A stretch of 64,000 nucleotides of DNA from Bog-756 sp963738545 (lineage in GTDB: Bacteria; Actinomycetota; Acidimicrobiia; Acidimicrobiales; RAAP-2): assembly GCA_963738545.1 (NCBI GenBank), contig CAVTXA010000008.1, forward strand, positions 744,001 to 808,000. The letters are read 5' to 3'. The notes below the pieces were generated by a model. It was not told where the DNA came from. It worked only from the letters and a program-made list of their open reading frames with translations, and did not search any database. Each line of letters starts with the position of its first letter. Positions within the stretch are counted from its first letter, which is position 1. The translations under genes and the position numbers were made by a program. Below, piece by piece: positions 34,326-42,831 of this stretch.

Positions 34326-36089
34326 GTGGCCGTCCTCGTCGATCTCCAGCACGTCGCCGTCCGACGGGTGGATCGGGTCCTGTTCGAGGATCTCTCCCTC
34401 TCGGTGTCCGACGGGGACCGGGTCGGCGTGGTGGGGATCAACGGGACCGGCAAGTCGACCCTGCTCCGCCTGGCGGCGGGTGTGGACCCGCCCGACGAGG
34501 GACGGGTCCTGCGCGGCCGCGGTGCGCGGGTCGGCTTCCTCGAGCAGGTGCCGGAGCTCCCGCCCGGCTCGGTGCGCTCGGCCGTGGGCCCGGGATGGGA
34601 GGCCGAGTCGGCCCTCGACCGCCTGGGGATGGGGGCCCAGCTCGACGATGAGGTGAACACCCTCTCCGGGGGCCAGGCCAAGCGGGTCGCTCTGGCCCGG
34701 GTCCTGGCCCGTCCGGCGGAGCTGTTGATCCTGGACGAGCCCACCAACCACCTCGATCTGGCCGCCGTGGCCTGGCTGGAGCGTCGCCTGTCGACCTGGC
34801 GCGGCGGCCTGCTGCTGGTCACCCACGACCGGCACCTGCTCGACCGGGTGACCACCAGGATGGTGGAGCTCGACCGGGGAAGGTCCTACGTCCACGACGG
34901 CGGGTACGGGTCGTACCTCGAAGCGCGGGCCGAGCGCGACGAGCAGGCGGCCTCGGCCGAGTCGACCCGGCGGAACCTGGCCCGTCGAGAGTTGGCGTGG
35001 CTCCGGCGGGGGGCCCAGGCCCGGTCACGCAAGCCGCAGGCCCGAATCGACGCGGCGCGTCGCCTGATCGACACCGTTCCCGTGGCCGCGGAACGGACGT
35101 CGGCGTTGGAACTGACCGGTGACACACCCCGCCTGGGGGACAAGGTGGTCGAGTGCCGGGAGGTGGGATTCCACTACGACACGGGCCCCACGGTGCTCCG
35201 GGGTGTCGACCTCGTGCTCGACCGACGGGACCGGCTCGGGATCGTGGGCGCCAACGGGTCGGGCAAGTCGACCCTGGTCGAGTTGGTGGCCGGACGCCGA
35301 CAGCCGACGTCGGGTCGGGTCGAGACGGGGCCCACGGTGGTGGTGGGCGTCTACGACCAGCAGGGGGTGGAACTCGACCTCTCGGCTCGGGTCCAGGATC
35401 TGGTGGCCGGTCCGAACCGCTCGCCCGGCTCGCTGGCCGACGTGGCCCTCATGAAGCGGTTCTGGTTCGCCGGTGAGCTGCCCTACGCCCGGGCGGGCAC
35501 GTTGTCCGGGGGAGAGCGCCGACGCCTGCAGCTGCTCTTGGTGTTGGCCGGCCGGCCCAATGTGCTGTTCCTCGACGAACCGACCAACGACCTCGATCTC
35601 GACACGCTCCGCATCCTCGAGGACTTCCTCGAGGAATGGCCGGGGGCCTTGGTGGTGGTCAGCCACGATCGCACCTTCCTCGAGCGGACCACCGAGCGGC
35701 TCCTATCCGTGGAGCCCGGTGGCTCGGTGGTGGCCGTGGCCGGTGGGGTGGAGGCCTGGGTGGCCCGAGTCGAGGCCGGTGCCGGGGGACTCCCACCACC
35801 CGCTTCGGGCCCGGCCTCCGCCCCGGCCGCTCCGGCGACCCGGACACCCGAGCGCGTAAACCGTCCGGGTCCCGATGGACCCCCGTTGGGCCGGCTCCTG
35901 CGGGACGCGGAGAAAGAGATGGCCCGACGCCAGCGGCAACGGGACAGGATCACCGAGGCGCTGACCGCCACGGCCGACCATCAGAAACTCACCCGTCTGG
36001 GGGCCGAGCTGGCCGACGCCCAGCGGGCGCTCGACGAGGTCGAGGACCGATGGTTGTCCCTGGCCGAGCAGGTCGAGTCGCGGGACTGA
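34326..36089 (+). CDS. ABC-F family ATPase, Uup-like with C-terminal coiled coil
   Basis: A 587-residue soluble tandem ABC ATPase. Domain 1: GINGTGKSTLLRLA near 38, LSGGQAKRVALARVLA, LILDEPTNHLDLAAV. Domain 2: GANGSGKSTLVELVAG near 312, LSGGERRRLQLLLVLA, LFLDEPTNDLDLDTL. After a Pro/Ala linker at about 485-520 comes a charged coiled coil (about 525-585) like that of Uup, which binds branched DNA or ribosomes. The inter-domain linker is rich in Arg. This is the second ABC-F protein of the window and belongs to a different subgroup than the one at 25.4 kb. GTG 34326 is used because the family begins VLVDLQHVAV and a TACCCT box lies just upstream. Confidence 0.92.
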   Translation: MAVLVDLQHVAVRRVDRVLFEDLSLSVSDGDRVGVVGINGTGKSTLLRLAAGVDPPDEGRVLRGRGARVGFLEQVPELPPGSVRSAVGPGWEAESALDRLGMGAQLDDEVNTLSGGQAKRVALARVLARPAELLILDEPTNHLDLAAVAWLERRLSTWRGGLLLVTHDRHLLDRVTTRMVELDRGRSYVHDGGYGSYLEARAERDEQAASAESTRRNLARRELAWLRRGAQARSRKPQARIDAARRLIDTVPVAAERTSALELTGDTPRLGDKVVECREVGFHYDTGPTVLRGVDLVLDRRDRLGIVGANGSGKSTLVELVAGRRQPTSGRVETGPTVVVGVYDQQGVELDLSARVQDLVAGPNRSPGSLADVALMKRFWFAGELPYARAGTLSGGERRRLQLLLVLAGRPNVLFLDEPTNDLDLDTLRILEDFLEEWPGALVVVSHDRTFLERTTERLLSVEPGGSVVAVAGGVEAWVARVEAGAGGLPPPASGPASAPAAPATRTPERVNRPGPDGPPLGRLLRDAEKEMARRQRQRDRITEALTATADHQKLTRLGAELADAQRALDEVEDRWLSLAEQVESRD

Positions 36090-36165
36090 GGGTCGGGAGG
36101 AGACCGCCCCGTGTCCGTGCCGACCCGGTCGCTCGGTGGCTCCGGTGAGCACGCCGAGCGGGGAC

Positions 36166-36549
36166 TCAGGTCGCCGATTCGTCGTCGAGACTGCGATCGG
36201 CCGGCGTGGCGTCGACCGCCTGGGTCGCAACCCCCAGGAGCTTGGCCATCTTCAGATGGTGCTCCTCCAGCCGGCTGTCGATCTTTCTCTCGTGTTCCTC
36301 GAGCTGGAGCCGTTGGGCCTCGAGGAGCGACTCGTGACGGATGTCCGAGACGATGTAGCCGCCGACCAGGGCGATGGGCAGCCAGACGAACGAGACGTAG
36401 AGATTGGGCCCGTCGGTCGACTGGTCCAGCGGCCACCAGTCCCCGTGCAACCGGTGCCAGCCGAAGGCGAGGCCGAAGACCACGAAGTAGAGCACCAGGA
36501 ACCCCACCAGCATCAGGATCTTCTTCAGGTGTTTCACCGAACTCCTCAT
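36166..36549 (-). CDS. Small two-helix membrane protein of unknown function
   Basis: A protein of about 127 residues. After a basic start (MRSSVKHLKK) come helix 1 (MLVGFLVLYFVVFGLAFGW, about 12-30), a short extracytoplasmic loop with many Trp/Tyr, helix 2 (LYVSFVWLPIALVGGYIV, about 47-64), and a cytoplasmic coiled coil of charged residues (EAQRLQLEEHERKIDSRLEE). I do not recognise the family. An alternative start is GTG 36537, with AGGAGT immediately before it, which would remove four residues. It lies alone between the Uup-like gene (convergent) and an intergenic stretch. Confidence 0.65.
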   Translation of the reverse strand: MRSSVKHLKKILMLVGFLVLYFVVFGLAFGWHRLHGDWWPLDQSTDGPNLYVSFVWLPIALVGGYIVSDIRHESLLEAQRLQLEEHERKIDSRLEEHHLKMAKLLGVATQAVDATPADRSLDDESAT

Positions 36550-36877
36550 CCGATGGCGGCATCGACGTGGCACCGTGGATCGGACCCGCGGGTCCGGACT
36601 CCCGCGGCCGCCGTTGCTCCTGGCACAGCCTCGCACCCCCGTTGATGGCAGGGGTGGACGGCAACCGGGGCACGTCGCCGTCCGCTGAGCCCCACCACCC
36701 GAATACCCGGGTCCGTGCTGTCGCTGCTCGGGCGGCCGGTGGACCGTCCGCGGGCTGGCCCAACCGGCGTCAAACCGGTCCGGCCCGCCGAGCCGCTGAG
36801 CCCGTCGCGAGGGTATCCCTCGGGCGCCGATGAGCGGGGCTAGGACCGGATCGCCCGCGGCCCCGACACCGTCACCG
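36550..36877. other. Intergenic region of 328 bases
   Basis: Lies between the start of a small membrane protein gene and the end of the enoyl-CoA hydratase gene, both on the minus strand. Reading frames through it are very Pro/Arg-rich and look like shadows. I see no clear promoter box, hairpin with T-run or RNA gene. Confidence 0.5.
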
Positions 36878-37762
36878 TCACCGTCGGTCAGCGGGAGGGC
36901 TGGGCGGGAGGTCCGAGAACACCGCGGCCCGCTTCTCCCGCAGGGCGGCCACGCCCTCTCGGTAGTCGGGTCCGGACATCATCGGATCGATCAGCACCTC
37001 GGCCGTTCGGACCGCGTCGGCCGCCGTCTGGTGGAACGCCTCGTACACCTGGCGCTTGGACGCGGCCATGGAGGCCGGTGAGACCGCGGTGGCCAACGTG
37101 TGGGCGTAGGCGCCGACGGTCTCGGCCAGCTGGTCGGCGGGGACCACGGCGTTGACCAGCCCGAGATCGAAGGCGTCTTCGGCGGTGAAGGTCCGGCTGG
37201 ACACGATGAGGTCCAGGGCTCGGGGAAGCCCGATCAGCTTGGGCAGCAGCCAGGCCAGCCCGAAGGCGCACGGGAGGCCCAAGCGCCCGTGCGCGGTGGT
37301 GAGCTTGGCCCCTGCGGCAACGAACCGGAGGTCGCAGTAGCAGGCCAGGGCGAAGCCGATGCCGGCCGCCGGACCGTTGACGGCGGCGATGATGGGCTTG
37401 GGGATGCCGAAGTGGTAGGCCAGCTCGGCGTCGAACTCGGGCCGGACGCCGTAGCCCGGACGGTCGAGATGGTCGGCGTCCCAGGAGCGGTAGGCACCCC
37501 GTTCGACGTGTCCGGCCAGGTCCTCTGACTCGGCCCCCGAACAGAACCCCCGACCGGACCCGGTCACCACGATGACCCGCACCTCGGGATCGTCGGAGGC
37601 TCGCTGGAGGCAGGACCGGTATTCGGCGTTCATCTGCGCCGTCCAGGCGTTGAGGCGCTCAGGCCGGTGCAGTGTGATGGTGGCCACGCGATCGGTGACG
37701 GCGTAGCGGGTGACCTCGAGGCCCGACGGGCCGTCTCCGACGGTCACCGCTCGCACCTCCAC
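36878..37762 (-). CDS. Enoyl-CoA hydratase/isomerase family protein
   Basis: A 294-residue crotonase-fold enzyme. The oxyanion-hole segments are GSGRGFCSGAE near residue 70 and NGPAAGIGFALACYCDLRF near 128; TTAHGRLGLPCAFGLAWLLP and SSRTFTAEDAFDLGLVNAVV follow in normal order. The catalytic Glu pair of true hydratases is not clearly present in the second segment, so isomerase, hydratase or another crotonase activity is possible. It is probably part of fatty-acid or sterol-ring degradation with the FadD- and FadE-like genes elsewhere. The GTG at 37762 is the upstream-most plausible start; later starts at the conserved strand are possible. Confidence 0.9.
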   Translation of the reverse strand: MEVRAVTVGDGPSGLEVTRYAVTDRVATITLHRPERLNAWTAQMNAEYRSCLQRASDDPEVRVIVVTGSGRGFCSGAESEDLAGHVERGAYRSWDADHLDRPGYGVRPEFDAELAYHFGIPKPIIAAVNGPAAGIGFALACYCDLRFVAAGAKLTTAHGRLGLPCAFGLAWLLPKLIGLPRALDLIVSSRTFTAEDAFDLGLVNAVVPADQLAETVGAYAHTLATAVSPASMAASKRQVYEAFHQTAADAVRTAEVLIDPMMSGPDYREGVAALREKRAAVFSDLPPSPPADRR

Positions 37763-37811
37763 ATCCCCAGTCGTGTCCCGGTGCCGTCGTCGCCGAGCGG
37801 CGGGCCCGACC

Positions 37812-39257
37812 TCAGTAGCGGTAGGTGTCCGGCTTGTAGGGGCCGTCCACCGACACGCCGATGTACTCGGCCTGCTCCTTGGTCAGCGTCGTCAGCCTGA
37901 CCCCGAGGGCGTCGAGGTGGAGCCGGGCCACCTTCTCATCGAGGTGCTTGGGCAGCACATACACCTTGTTCTCGTACTGGCTGGCGTTGTTGAACAGCTC
38001 CATCTGGGCCATGGTCTGGTTGGTGAAGGAGTTGGACATCACGAAGCTGGGATGACCGGTGGCGTTGCCCAGGTTGAGCAGGCGCCCCTCGGACAGGATG
38101 ATGACGGCGTGACCGTCGGGGAAGACCCACTTGTCCACCTGGGGCTTGATGTTCACCCGCTCGACACCGTCGATCTTCATCAGCCCGGCCATGTCGATCT
38201 CGTTGTCGAAGTGCCCGATGTTGCCCACGATGGCCTGGTGCTTCATCTGCTCCATGTCGGCGGCCGTGATGACGTCCTTGTTGCCCGTCGTGGTCACGAA
38301 GATGTCGGCTGTGTGCACCACGTCCTCGAGCGTGGCCACCTGATAGCCGTCCATGGCGGCCTGCAGCGCGCAGATGGGATCCACCTCGGTCACCACGACC
38401 CGGGCCCCCTGGCCCCGCAACGACTCGGCACAGCCCTTGCCCACGTCCCCGTAGCCGCAGACGACCGCCACTTTGCCTCCGATGAGCACATCGGTGGCCC
38501 GGTTGATCCCGTCGATCAGGGAGTGCCGGCAGCCGTACTTGTTGTCGAACTTCGACTTGGTGACGGCATCGTTGACATTGATGGCCGCGAAGAGCAGCTC
38601 GCCGCTCTGTTCCATCTCGTTCAACCGGTGGACGCCGGTGGTGGTCTCCTCGGAGACGCCCTTGATCCCGTTGGCGATGGTGGTCCACCGGTTGGGGTCC
38701 TCGGTCAGGCTCCGCGTGAGCACCTGGAGGACCACGCCGAACTCCTCGGAGTCGGCCGTGGACGGGTCAGGCACAGCGCCGACCTTCTCGTACTCGACGC
38801 CCTTGTGCACCAAGAGGGTGGCGTCCCCGCCGTCGTCGAGGATCATGGTCGGACCCTGACCGGGCCACAGCAGGGCCTGCTCCGTGCACCACCAGTACTC
38901 CTCGAGCGTCTCGCCCTTCCAGGCGAATACGGGGACGCCGGCCGGACGGTCCACGGTGCCCGTCGGGCCGACGGCCACGGCGGCGGCGGCGTGGTCCTGG
39001 GTGGAGAAGATATTGCAGCTGGCCCACCGCACCTCGGCCCCGAGGGCCGTGAGGGTCTCGATGAGGACGGCCGTCTGGATGGTCATGTGGAGGGACCCGG
39101 TGATCCTGGCACCGGCGAGCGGCTTCTCGGATCCGTGCTCGGCCCGCATGGCCATCAGCCCGGGCATCTCGTGCTCGGCCAGCTCGATCTCCTTGCGGCC
39201 GAACTCGGCGAGGGAGAGGTCGGCCACCTTGAAGTCGGAGGTCTGGGTGGGGGTCAT
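37812..39257 (-). CDS. ahcY: Adenosylhomocysteinase
   Basis: A 481-residue NAD-dependent hydrolase splitting S-adenosylhomocysteine to adenosine and homocysteine, keeping SAM methylation going. It begins FKVADLSLAEFGRKEIELAE; NIFSTQDHAAAA and FAWKGETLEEYWWC form the substrate site; VNDAVTKSKFDNKYGCRHS contains the catalytic Lys/Asp/Asn/Cys set; VVCGYGDVGKGCAE binds NAD; the C-terminal KPDTYRY that reaches the neighbouring subunit is intact. The length, with an insert of about 40 residues, matches the actinobacterial form. AAGGAGCC directly before the ATG at 39257 fixes the start. Together with metX and metY it covers homocysteine formation and recycling. Confidence 0.97.
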   Translation of the reverse strand: MTPTQTSDFKVADLSLAEFGRKEIELAEHEMPGLMAMRAEHGSEKPLAGARITGSLHMTIQTAVLIETLTALGAEVRWASCNIFSTQDHAAAAVAVGPTGTVDRPAGVPVFAWKGETLEEYWWCTEQALLWPGQGPTMILDDGGDATLLVHKGVEYEKVGAVPDPSTADSEEFGVVLQVLTRSLTEDPNRWTTIANGIKGVSEETTTGVHRLNEMEQSGELLFAAINVNDAVTKSKFDNKYGCRHSLIDGINRATDVLIGGKVAVVCGYGDVGKGCAESLRGQGARVVVTEVDPICALQAAMDGYQVATLEDVVHTADIFVTTTGNKDVITAADMEQMKHQAIVGNIGHFDNEIDMAGLMKIDGVERVNIKPQVDKWVFPDGHAVIILSEGRLLNLGNATGHPSFVMSNSFTNQTMAQMELFNNASQYENKVYVLPKHLDEKVARLHLDALGVRLTTLTKEQAEYIGVSVDGPYKPDTYRY

Positions 39258-39620
39258 GGGGGCTCCTTGGCTGTGGCAGGTCCTGGCTGGATTGCCGGTC
39301 AGTAGGCACGGAAAGGCGGTCCCGTGCCGGCCGGTCCGGGATCGTCGGACCACTCCTCGAGTGGTCGCCGTGCCCCAGTGCCGACCCGACCATCGTAGCC
39401 GACGGCGTCGAACGGTCCCCGCTGCAACGTGCCCGGCGGTGCCCGCCGGCCGCCCGGATCGCCCGCGGATGGGCACCGTCGAGGTGGTTGCGCACGGGTG
39501 CCGTCGAGACGGGTGGGACACTGAGGGATCGAACCTCCCGACACGCCCCCGTCGGGACCGGGGCCCGCTCGAGGTTCGCCGGCCTGGTGGTTCACCAACC
39601 GGTCCACCGGGCGCATCACC
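39258..39620. other. Intergenic region of 363 bases upstream of ahcY
   Basis: Divergent space between ahcY (minus) and a small membrane protein gene (plus). It should hold the ahcY promoter. I looked for SAM and SAH riboswitch cores and found no convincing match on the minus strand. No tRNA or repeat is visible. Confidence 0.5.
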
Positions 39621-39845
39621 GTGGCCCAGGTCCCCAACATCCCCCTGGTGGTGTTCCTCGCCGCCGTCGTGGCCGGTCGGCTCCTCGACCACCACCATCA
39701 GGCCTCCCGGATCCTCGCCGATGTGGCCGCCGGCGCCATCGTCGTGTGGGCCCTCGACGAGATCGTCCGTGGGGTGAACCCCTGGCGACGGGTCCTGGGC
39801 ACGTTGGTGCTGGGCGTCTCCATCCGCTCGCTGCTCGTCGGCTGA
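39621..39845 (+). CDS. Small membrane protein of unknown function
   Basis: A 74-residue protein with two hydrophobic stretches, VPNIPLVVFLAAVVAGRLL near 4-22 and AAGAIVVWALDEIVRGVNPW near 37-56, and a third at the C-terminal GTLVLGVSIRSLLVG. The pattern of Arg/His loops between them is reasonable for a small inner-membrane protein, and similar short proteins with a WALDEIVRGVNPWRR-like segment occur in actinobacteria. The start is GTG; no strong ribosome site is visible. Function unknown. Confidence 0.6.
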   Translation: MAQVPNIPLVVFLAAVVAGRLLDHHHQASRILADVAAGAIVVWALDEIVRGVNPWRRVLGTLVLGVSIRSLLVG

Positions 39846-39981
39846 GGGCGACCACCGAGCGTGGCCGGTAGGCGATGCCTCAGGACCGTGGGCGCCCCGC
39901 CCGGCCCACTACCATCGTGGCGACGCGTCGGGTCGGCTCCCGCTTCGGGGGTTCGGCCGACCGACCACAGGGGGAGAAGCG

Positions 39982-41685
39982 ATGGCCCGGGACCGGAGTG
40001 CACCAGCAGCGGAAGGTATCGGTCGGCCCGTGAGGTCGTCGGGGTCGAGAACCAGGCAGCGCCTCGCTACCGCGGTGGCGGGGGTGGTGCTGGGAACCGG
40101 ACTTCTGGCGGCAGGTGGGTCTTCCGTCTCGGCGGCGGCGACAGGATCGTCCGGGGGGAAGGTCCTCCTGGTCGGCACCTTCCACGGTCATGCGGGCAAG
40201 TACAAGACCATCCAGTCGGCCGTTGACGCCGCCAAACCGGGCGACTGGGTCCTCGTGGCCCCCGGGGACTACCACGAGGACGCCGACGAGTCGGGTATCA
40301 GCACCGACCCCGCGCACGGGGACATGGGTGGTGTGATGATCACGACGTCGGGCATCCACCTCCGGGGCATGAACCGGGCCACGGTGATCGTGGACGGGAC
40401 CAAGTCCGGATCTCCCGGCGCCTGCAGCGCGGATCCGAGCGCACAGAACTTCGGGGCCGTCGGAAGCAACGGGCAGGCCGTCGGGCGCAACGGAATCGTG
40501 GTCTGGAAGGCGAACAACGTCTCAGTGGACAACCTCACGGCGTGCAACTTCCTGGCCGGCACCGGAGACTCCGGCAACGAGATCTGGTGGAACGGCGGCG
40601 CCGACAGCGGCAAGATCGGCCTCAAGGGCTACTCGGGCACCTATCTCACCGCCACCTCCACATTCTTCAGCACCCAAGGGAGCGCGGATCAACAAGAGGC
40701 CACTGCGGCCCAGTACGGGATCTTCTCGTCCAACGCCCGGGGCCCCGGGTTCTGGAACCAGCTCTACGCCAGCAACTTCAACGACTCCGGCATGTACGTC
40801 GGGGCGTGCCTGCAACAGTGCGGGATCATCATCGACCATGCCTGGATGGAGTACAGCGCCCTCGGCTACTCGGGTACCAACTCCGGGGGATCGATCGTGG
40901 TGGAGCACTCCCAGTTCGACAACAACCAGGACGGGTTCGACACCAACACCCAGATCAACGGTGACCCGCCGGCACCCCAGAACGGAGCCTGCCCCGGGAA
41001 GCGGATCAGCCCGATCACCCACACCCGCTCCTGCTGGGTGTTCATGCACAACTACGTCCATGACAACAACAATCCCGACGTGCCCGAGGCGGGCAACGCC
41101 GCCGCCGGTCCGACCGGTACGGGTATGACCTTGTCGGGGGGGCGCAACGACACGGTCTTGGACAACGTCTTCGCCGGTAACGGGGCATGGGGCTTCCTCA
41201 TGGTTCCCTATCCCGACTCGGGGACGCCGTCTCTCAACCAGTCCTGTCCCGGCACCGGAGGCGTGGAGACGCCCGGGTTCGGCTGCGTCTACGACCCGAT
41301 GAACGATGCCCTGCTCCACAACACGTTCAGCCACAACGGCTACTTCGGCAATACCGGCAACGCCGACTACGGGCAGATCACCCTCGACGCCAACCAGCCG
41401 CAGAACTGCTTCGTGGGGAACACGGCCCCGAACGGCAGCCAGCCCACGGATCTCGAACAGACCCAGCCCACCTGCGGGAAGCTGACGACGGCGGCCAACA
41501 CCGGAGGCCCGCTCCTGGCCCAGGTGCTCTGCGACAGCGGGTTCGGCTCCTGCCCTGCAGGGGCCTCCTACCCCGTCCGCACGGGGGTGATCATGCACCC
41601 CCTGCCCAAGGGCATCCCCACCATGCCCAACCCGTGCGCCGGGGTCCCTGCCAATGCCTGGTGCTCAGCGGGCAAACCGGTCTGA
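39982..41685 (+). CDS. Secreted right-handed beta-helix protein
   Basis: A 567-residue exported protein. Residues 27-52 are a signal peptide (LATAVAGVVLGTGLLAAGG then SVSA). KTIQSAVDAAKPGDWVLVAPG near 65 is the typical first coil of pectate-lyase-like or NosD-like parallel beta-helices; repeated short strand/turn units then run to about 480, many with Asn at the turn (NNVSVDNLTACNF, DNTVLDNVFAGNGAWG). About 16 cysteines are scattered through the second half, suggesting several disulfides outside the cell. No lyase catalytic Arg/Asp set is recognisable, and the gene has no partner, so it may be a carbohydrate-binding or structural surface protein. Confidence 0.82.
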   Translation: MARDRSAPAAEGIGRPVRSSGSRTRQRLATAVAGVVLGTGLLAAGGSSVSAAATGSSGGKVLLVGTFHGHAGKYKTIQSAVDAAKPGDWVLVAPGDYHEDADESGISTDPAHGDMGGVMITTSGIHLRGMNRATVIVDGTKSGSPGACSADPSAQNFGAVGSNGQAVGRNGIVVWKANNVSVDNLTACNFLAGTGDSGNEIWWNGGADSGKIGLKGYSGTYLTATSTFFSTQGSADQQEATAAQYGIFSSNARGPGFWNQLYASNFNDSGMYVGACLQQCGIIIDHAWMEYSALGYSGTNSGGSIVVEHSQFDNNQDGFDTNTQINGDPPAPQNGACPGKRISPITHTRSCWVFMHNYVHDNNNPDVPEAGNAAAGPTGTGMTLSGGRNDTVLDNVFAGNGAWGFLMVPYPDSGTPSLNQSCPGTGGVETPGFGCVYDPMNDALLHNTFSHNGYFGNTGNADYGQITLDANQPQNCFVGNTAPNGSQPTDLEQTQPTCGKLTTAANTGGPLLAQVLCDSGFGSCPAGASYPVRTGVIMHPLPKGIPTMPNPCAGVPANAWCSAGKPV

Positions 41686-41791
41686 CCTCCCGGCGGGTCC
41701 GGTGCGAGGGCGGAAGCCTGATCGCCCGTTTGACCAGACCACCGGGGTGGTCGGTCGGCGCTGCCCCCCGGGCCAGGCAGACCCGGGCCGG

Positions 41792-41797
41792 TAGCAT
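41792..41797 (+). promoter_or_regulatory. -10-like TAGCAT before a tiny uORF and the pirin gene
   Basis: TAGCAT ends 7 bases before a GTG (41805) that opens a 5-codon ORF whose TGA overlaps the ATG of the pirin gene at 41819. Confidence 0.4.
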
Positions 41798-41818
41798 CGC
41801 CACGGTGGCGGACCGACC

Positions 41819-42751
41819 ATGACCCGAGTCCCCGCCGACGAGTCTCCGGGCGTCGACCGAGCCGATGCCCTCGAGGTGTGGACCAGTCGCGACACGGTCG
41901 TGGGCGATACCCGGGTGCGCCGTGCCCTTCCTCATCGATCGCACCGGACCGTCGGTGCCTGGTGCTTCGCCGACCACATGGGCCCACTGCCCCCCGACGC
42001 CACGCCCACCGGCATCGGCCCCCATCCCCATGGCGGTCTGCATACCGTGACCTGGCTCGTCGAAGGCGAGATGCTGCATCGGGACTCGCTCGGCTCCGAG
42101 CAGACCATCCGCCCGGGTCAGCTCAACCTGATGACCGCAGGCCGGGGCGTCAGCCACGCCGAGGAGCCGACCGGCCGACACGGTGGAGGACTGCACGGGA
42201 TCCAGCTGTGGGTGGCCCAGCCCGAGGCCACCCGTCACGGCCCTCCGGCCTTCGAGCATCACCCGTCACTTCCGGACGCCGAGTTGGGATCGGCCGTGGC
42301 CACGGTGCTCGTGGGCCGACTGGCCGGGACCGAGTCACCGGCCCGCCGGGACACCGATCTGGTCGGTGTCGACATCCGGCTCCACCGGGGGGATGCCGTC
42401 CTTCCCGTCGAGCCGTCGTTCGAGCACGCGCTGGTGGTGTTGGACGGCGCCGTGCGCATCGACGGGCGACTGCTGGTGCCGGGGGAGGGGGCCTACGCTC
42501 GCCCCGGACGCCACCACCTCGACCTCGGCTCGGCCGGGAGCGCCCGGCTCCTCGTGCTCGGGGGCACCCCTTTCGAATCGGACGTGGTGATGTGGTGGAA
42601 CTTCGTGGGCCGGAGCCGAGACGAAGTGGCCGAGGCCGGAAGGCAGTGGAATGCCGGCGCCGGGCCGTTCGGCGACACCGGATCGGCCATGGCCCGGATC
42701 CCCGCACCCCGGCCTCCGTGGTCCGAGGGCCGGGCCTCGCCCTCCCCGTGA
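41819..42751 (+). CDS. Pirin family protein
   Basis: A 310-residue bicupin. The N-terminal cupin has the pirin metal ligands: GPHPHGGLHTVTWLVEGEM gives three His near residues 63-68, and GRGVSHAEEP gives the later His and Glu near 110. The second cupin lacks them, as usual. Pirins are Fe(II) proteins with varied roles (quercetinase activity in some bacteria, regulation in others), so the function is open. ATG 41819 overlaps the stop of a tiny leaderless ORF (ATGA), hinting at translational control. The C-terminal Pro-rich tail is short. Confidence 0.9.
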   Translation: MTRVPADESPGVDRADALEVWTSRDTVVGDTRVRRALPHRSHRTVGAWCFADHMGPLPPDATPTGIGPHPHGGLHTVTWLVEGEMLHRDSLGSEQTIRPGQLNLMTAGRGVSHAEEPTGRHGGGLHGIQLWVAQPEATRHGPPAFEHHPSLPDAELGSAVATVLVGRLAGTESPARRDTDLVGVDIRLHRGDAVLPVEPSFEHALVVLDGAVRIDGRLLVPGEGAYARPGRHHLDLGSAGSARLLVLGGTPFESDVVMWWNFVGRSRDEVAEAGRQWNAGAGPFGDTGSAMARIPAPRPPWSEGRASPSP

Positions 42752-42831
42752 GGGGGCGGGGGAAAGAGGCCGGCTCCTCACCGGCGCCCGGCCGTCACCC
42801 AACCTCACGGGGGGCCGCATCGTGACCCCGG

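Noticed and set aside
37710..39305. Long plus-strand frame opposite ahcY
   Set aside because: ahcY is certain on the minus strand; the plus frame is Gly/His/Val-rich shadow.
39258..39460. Possible SAH or SAM riboswitch before ahcY
   Set aside because: A CGCTGCAACG string resembling part of the SAH element is on the wrong strand and the rest of the conserved core is missing.
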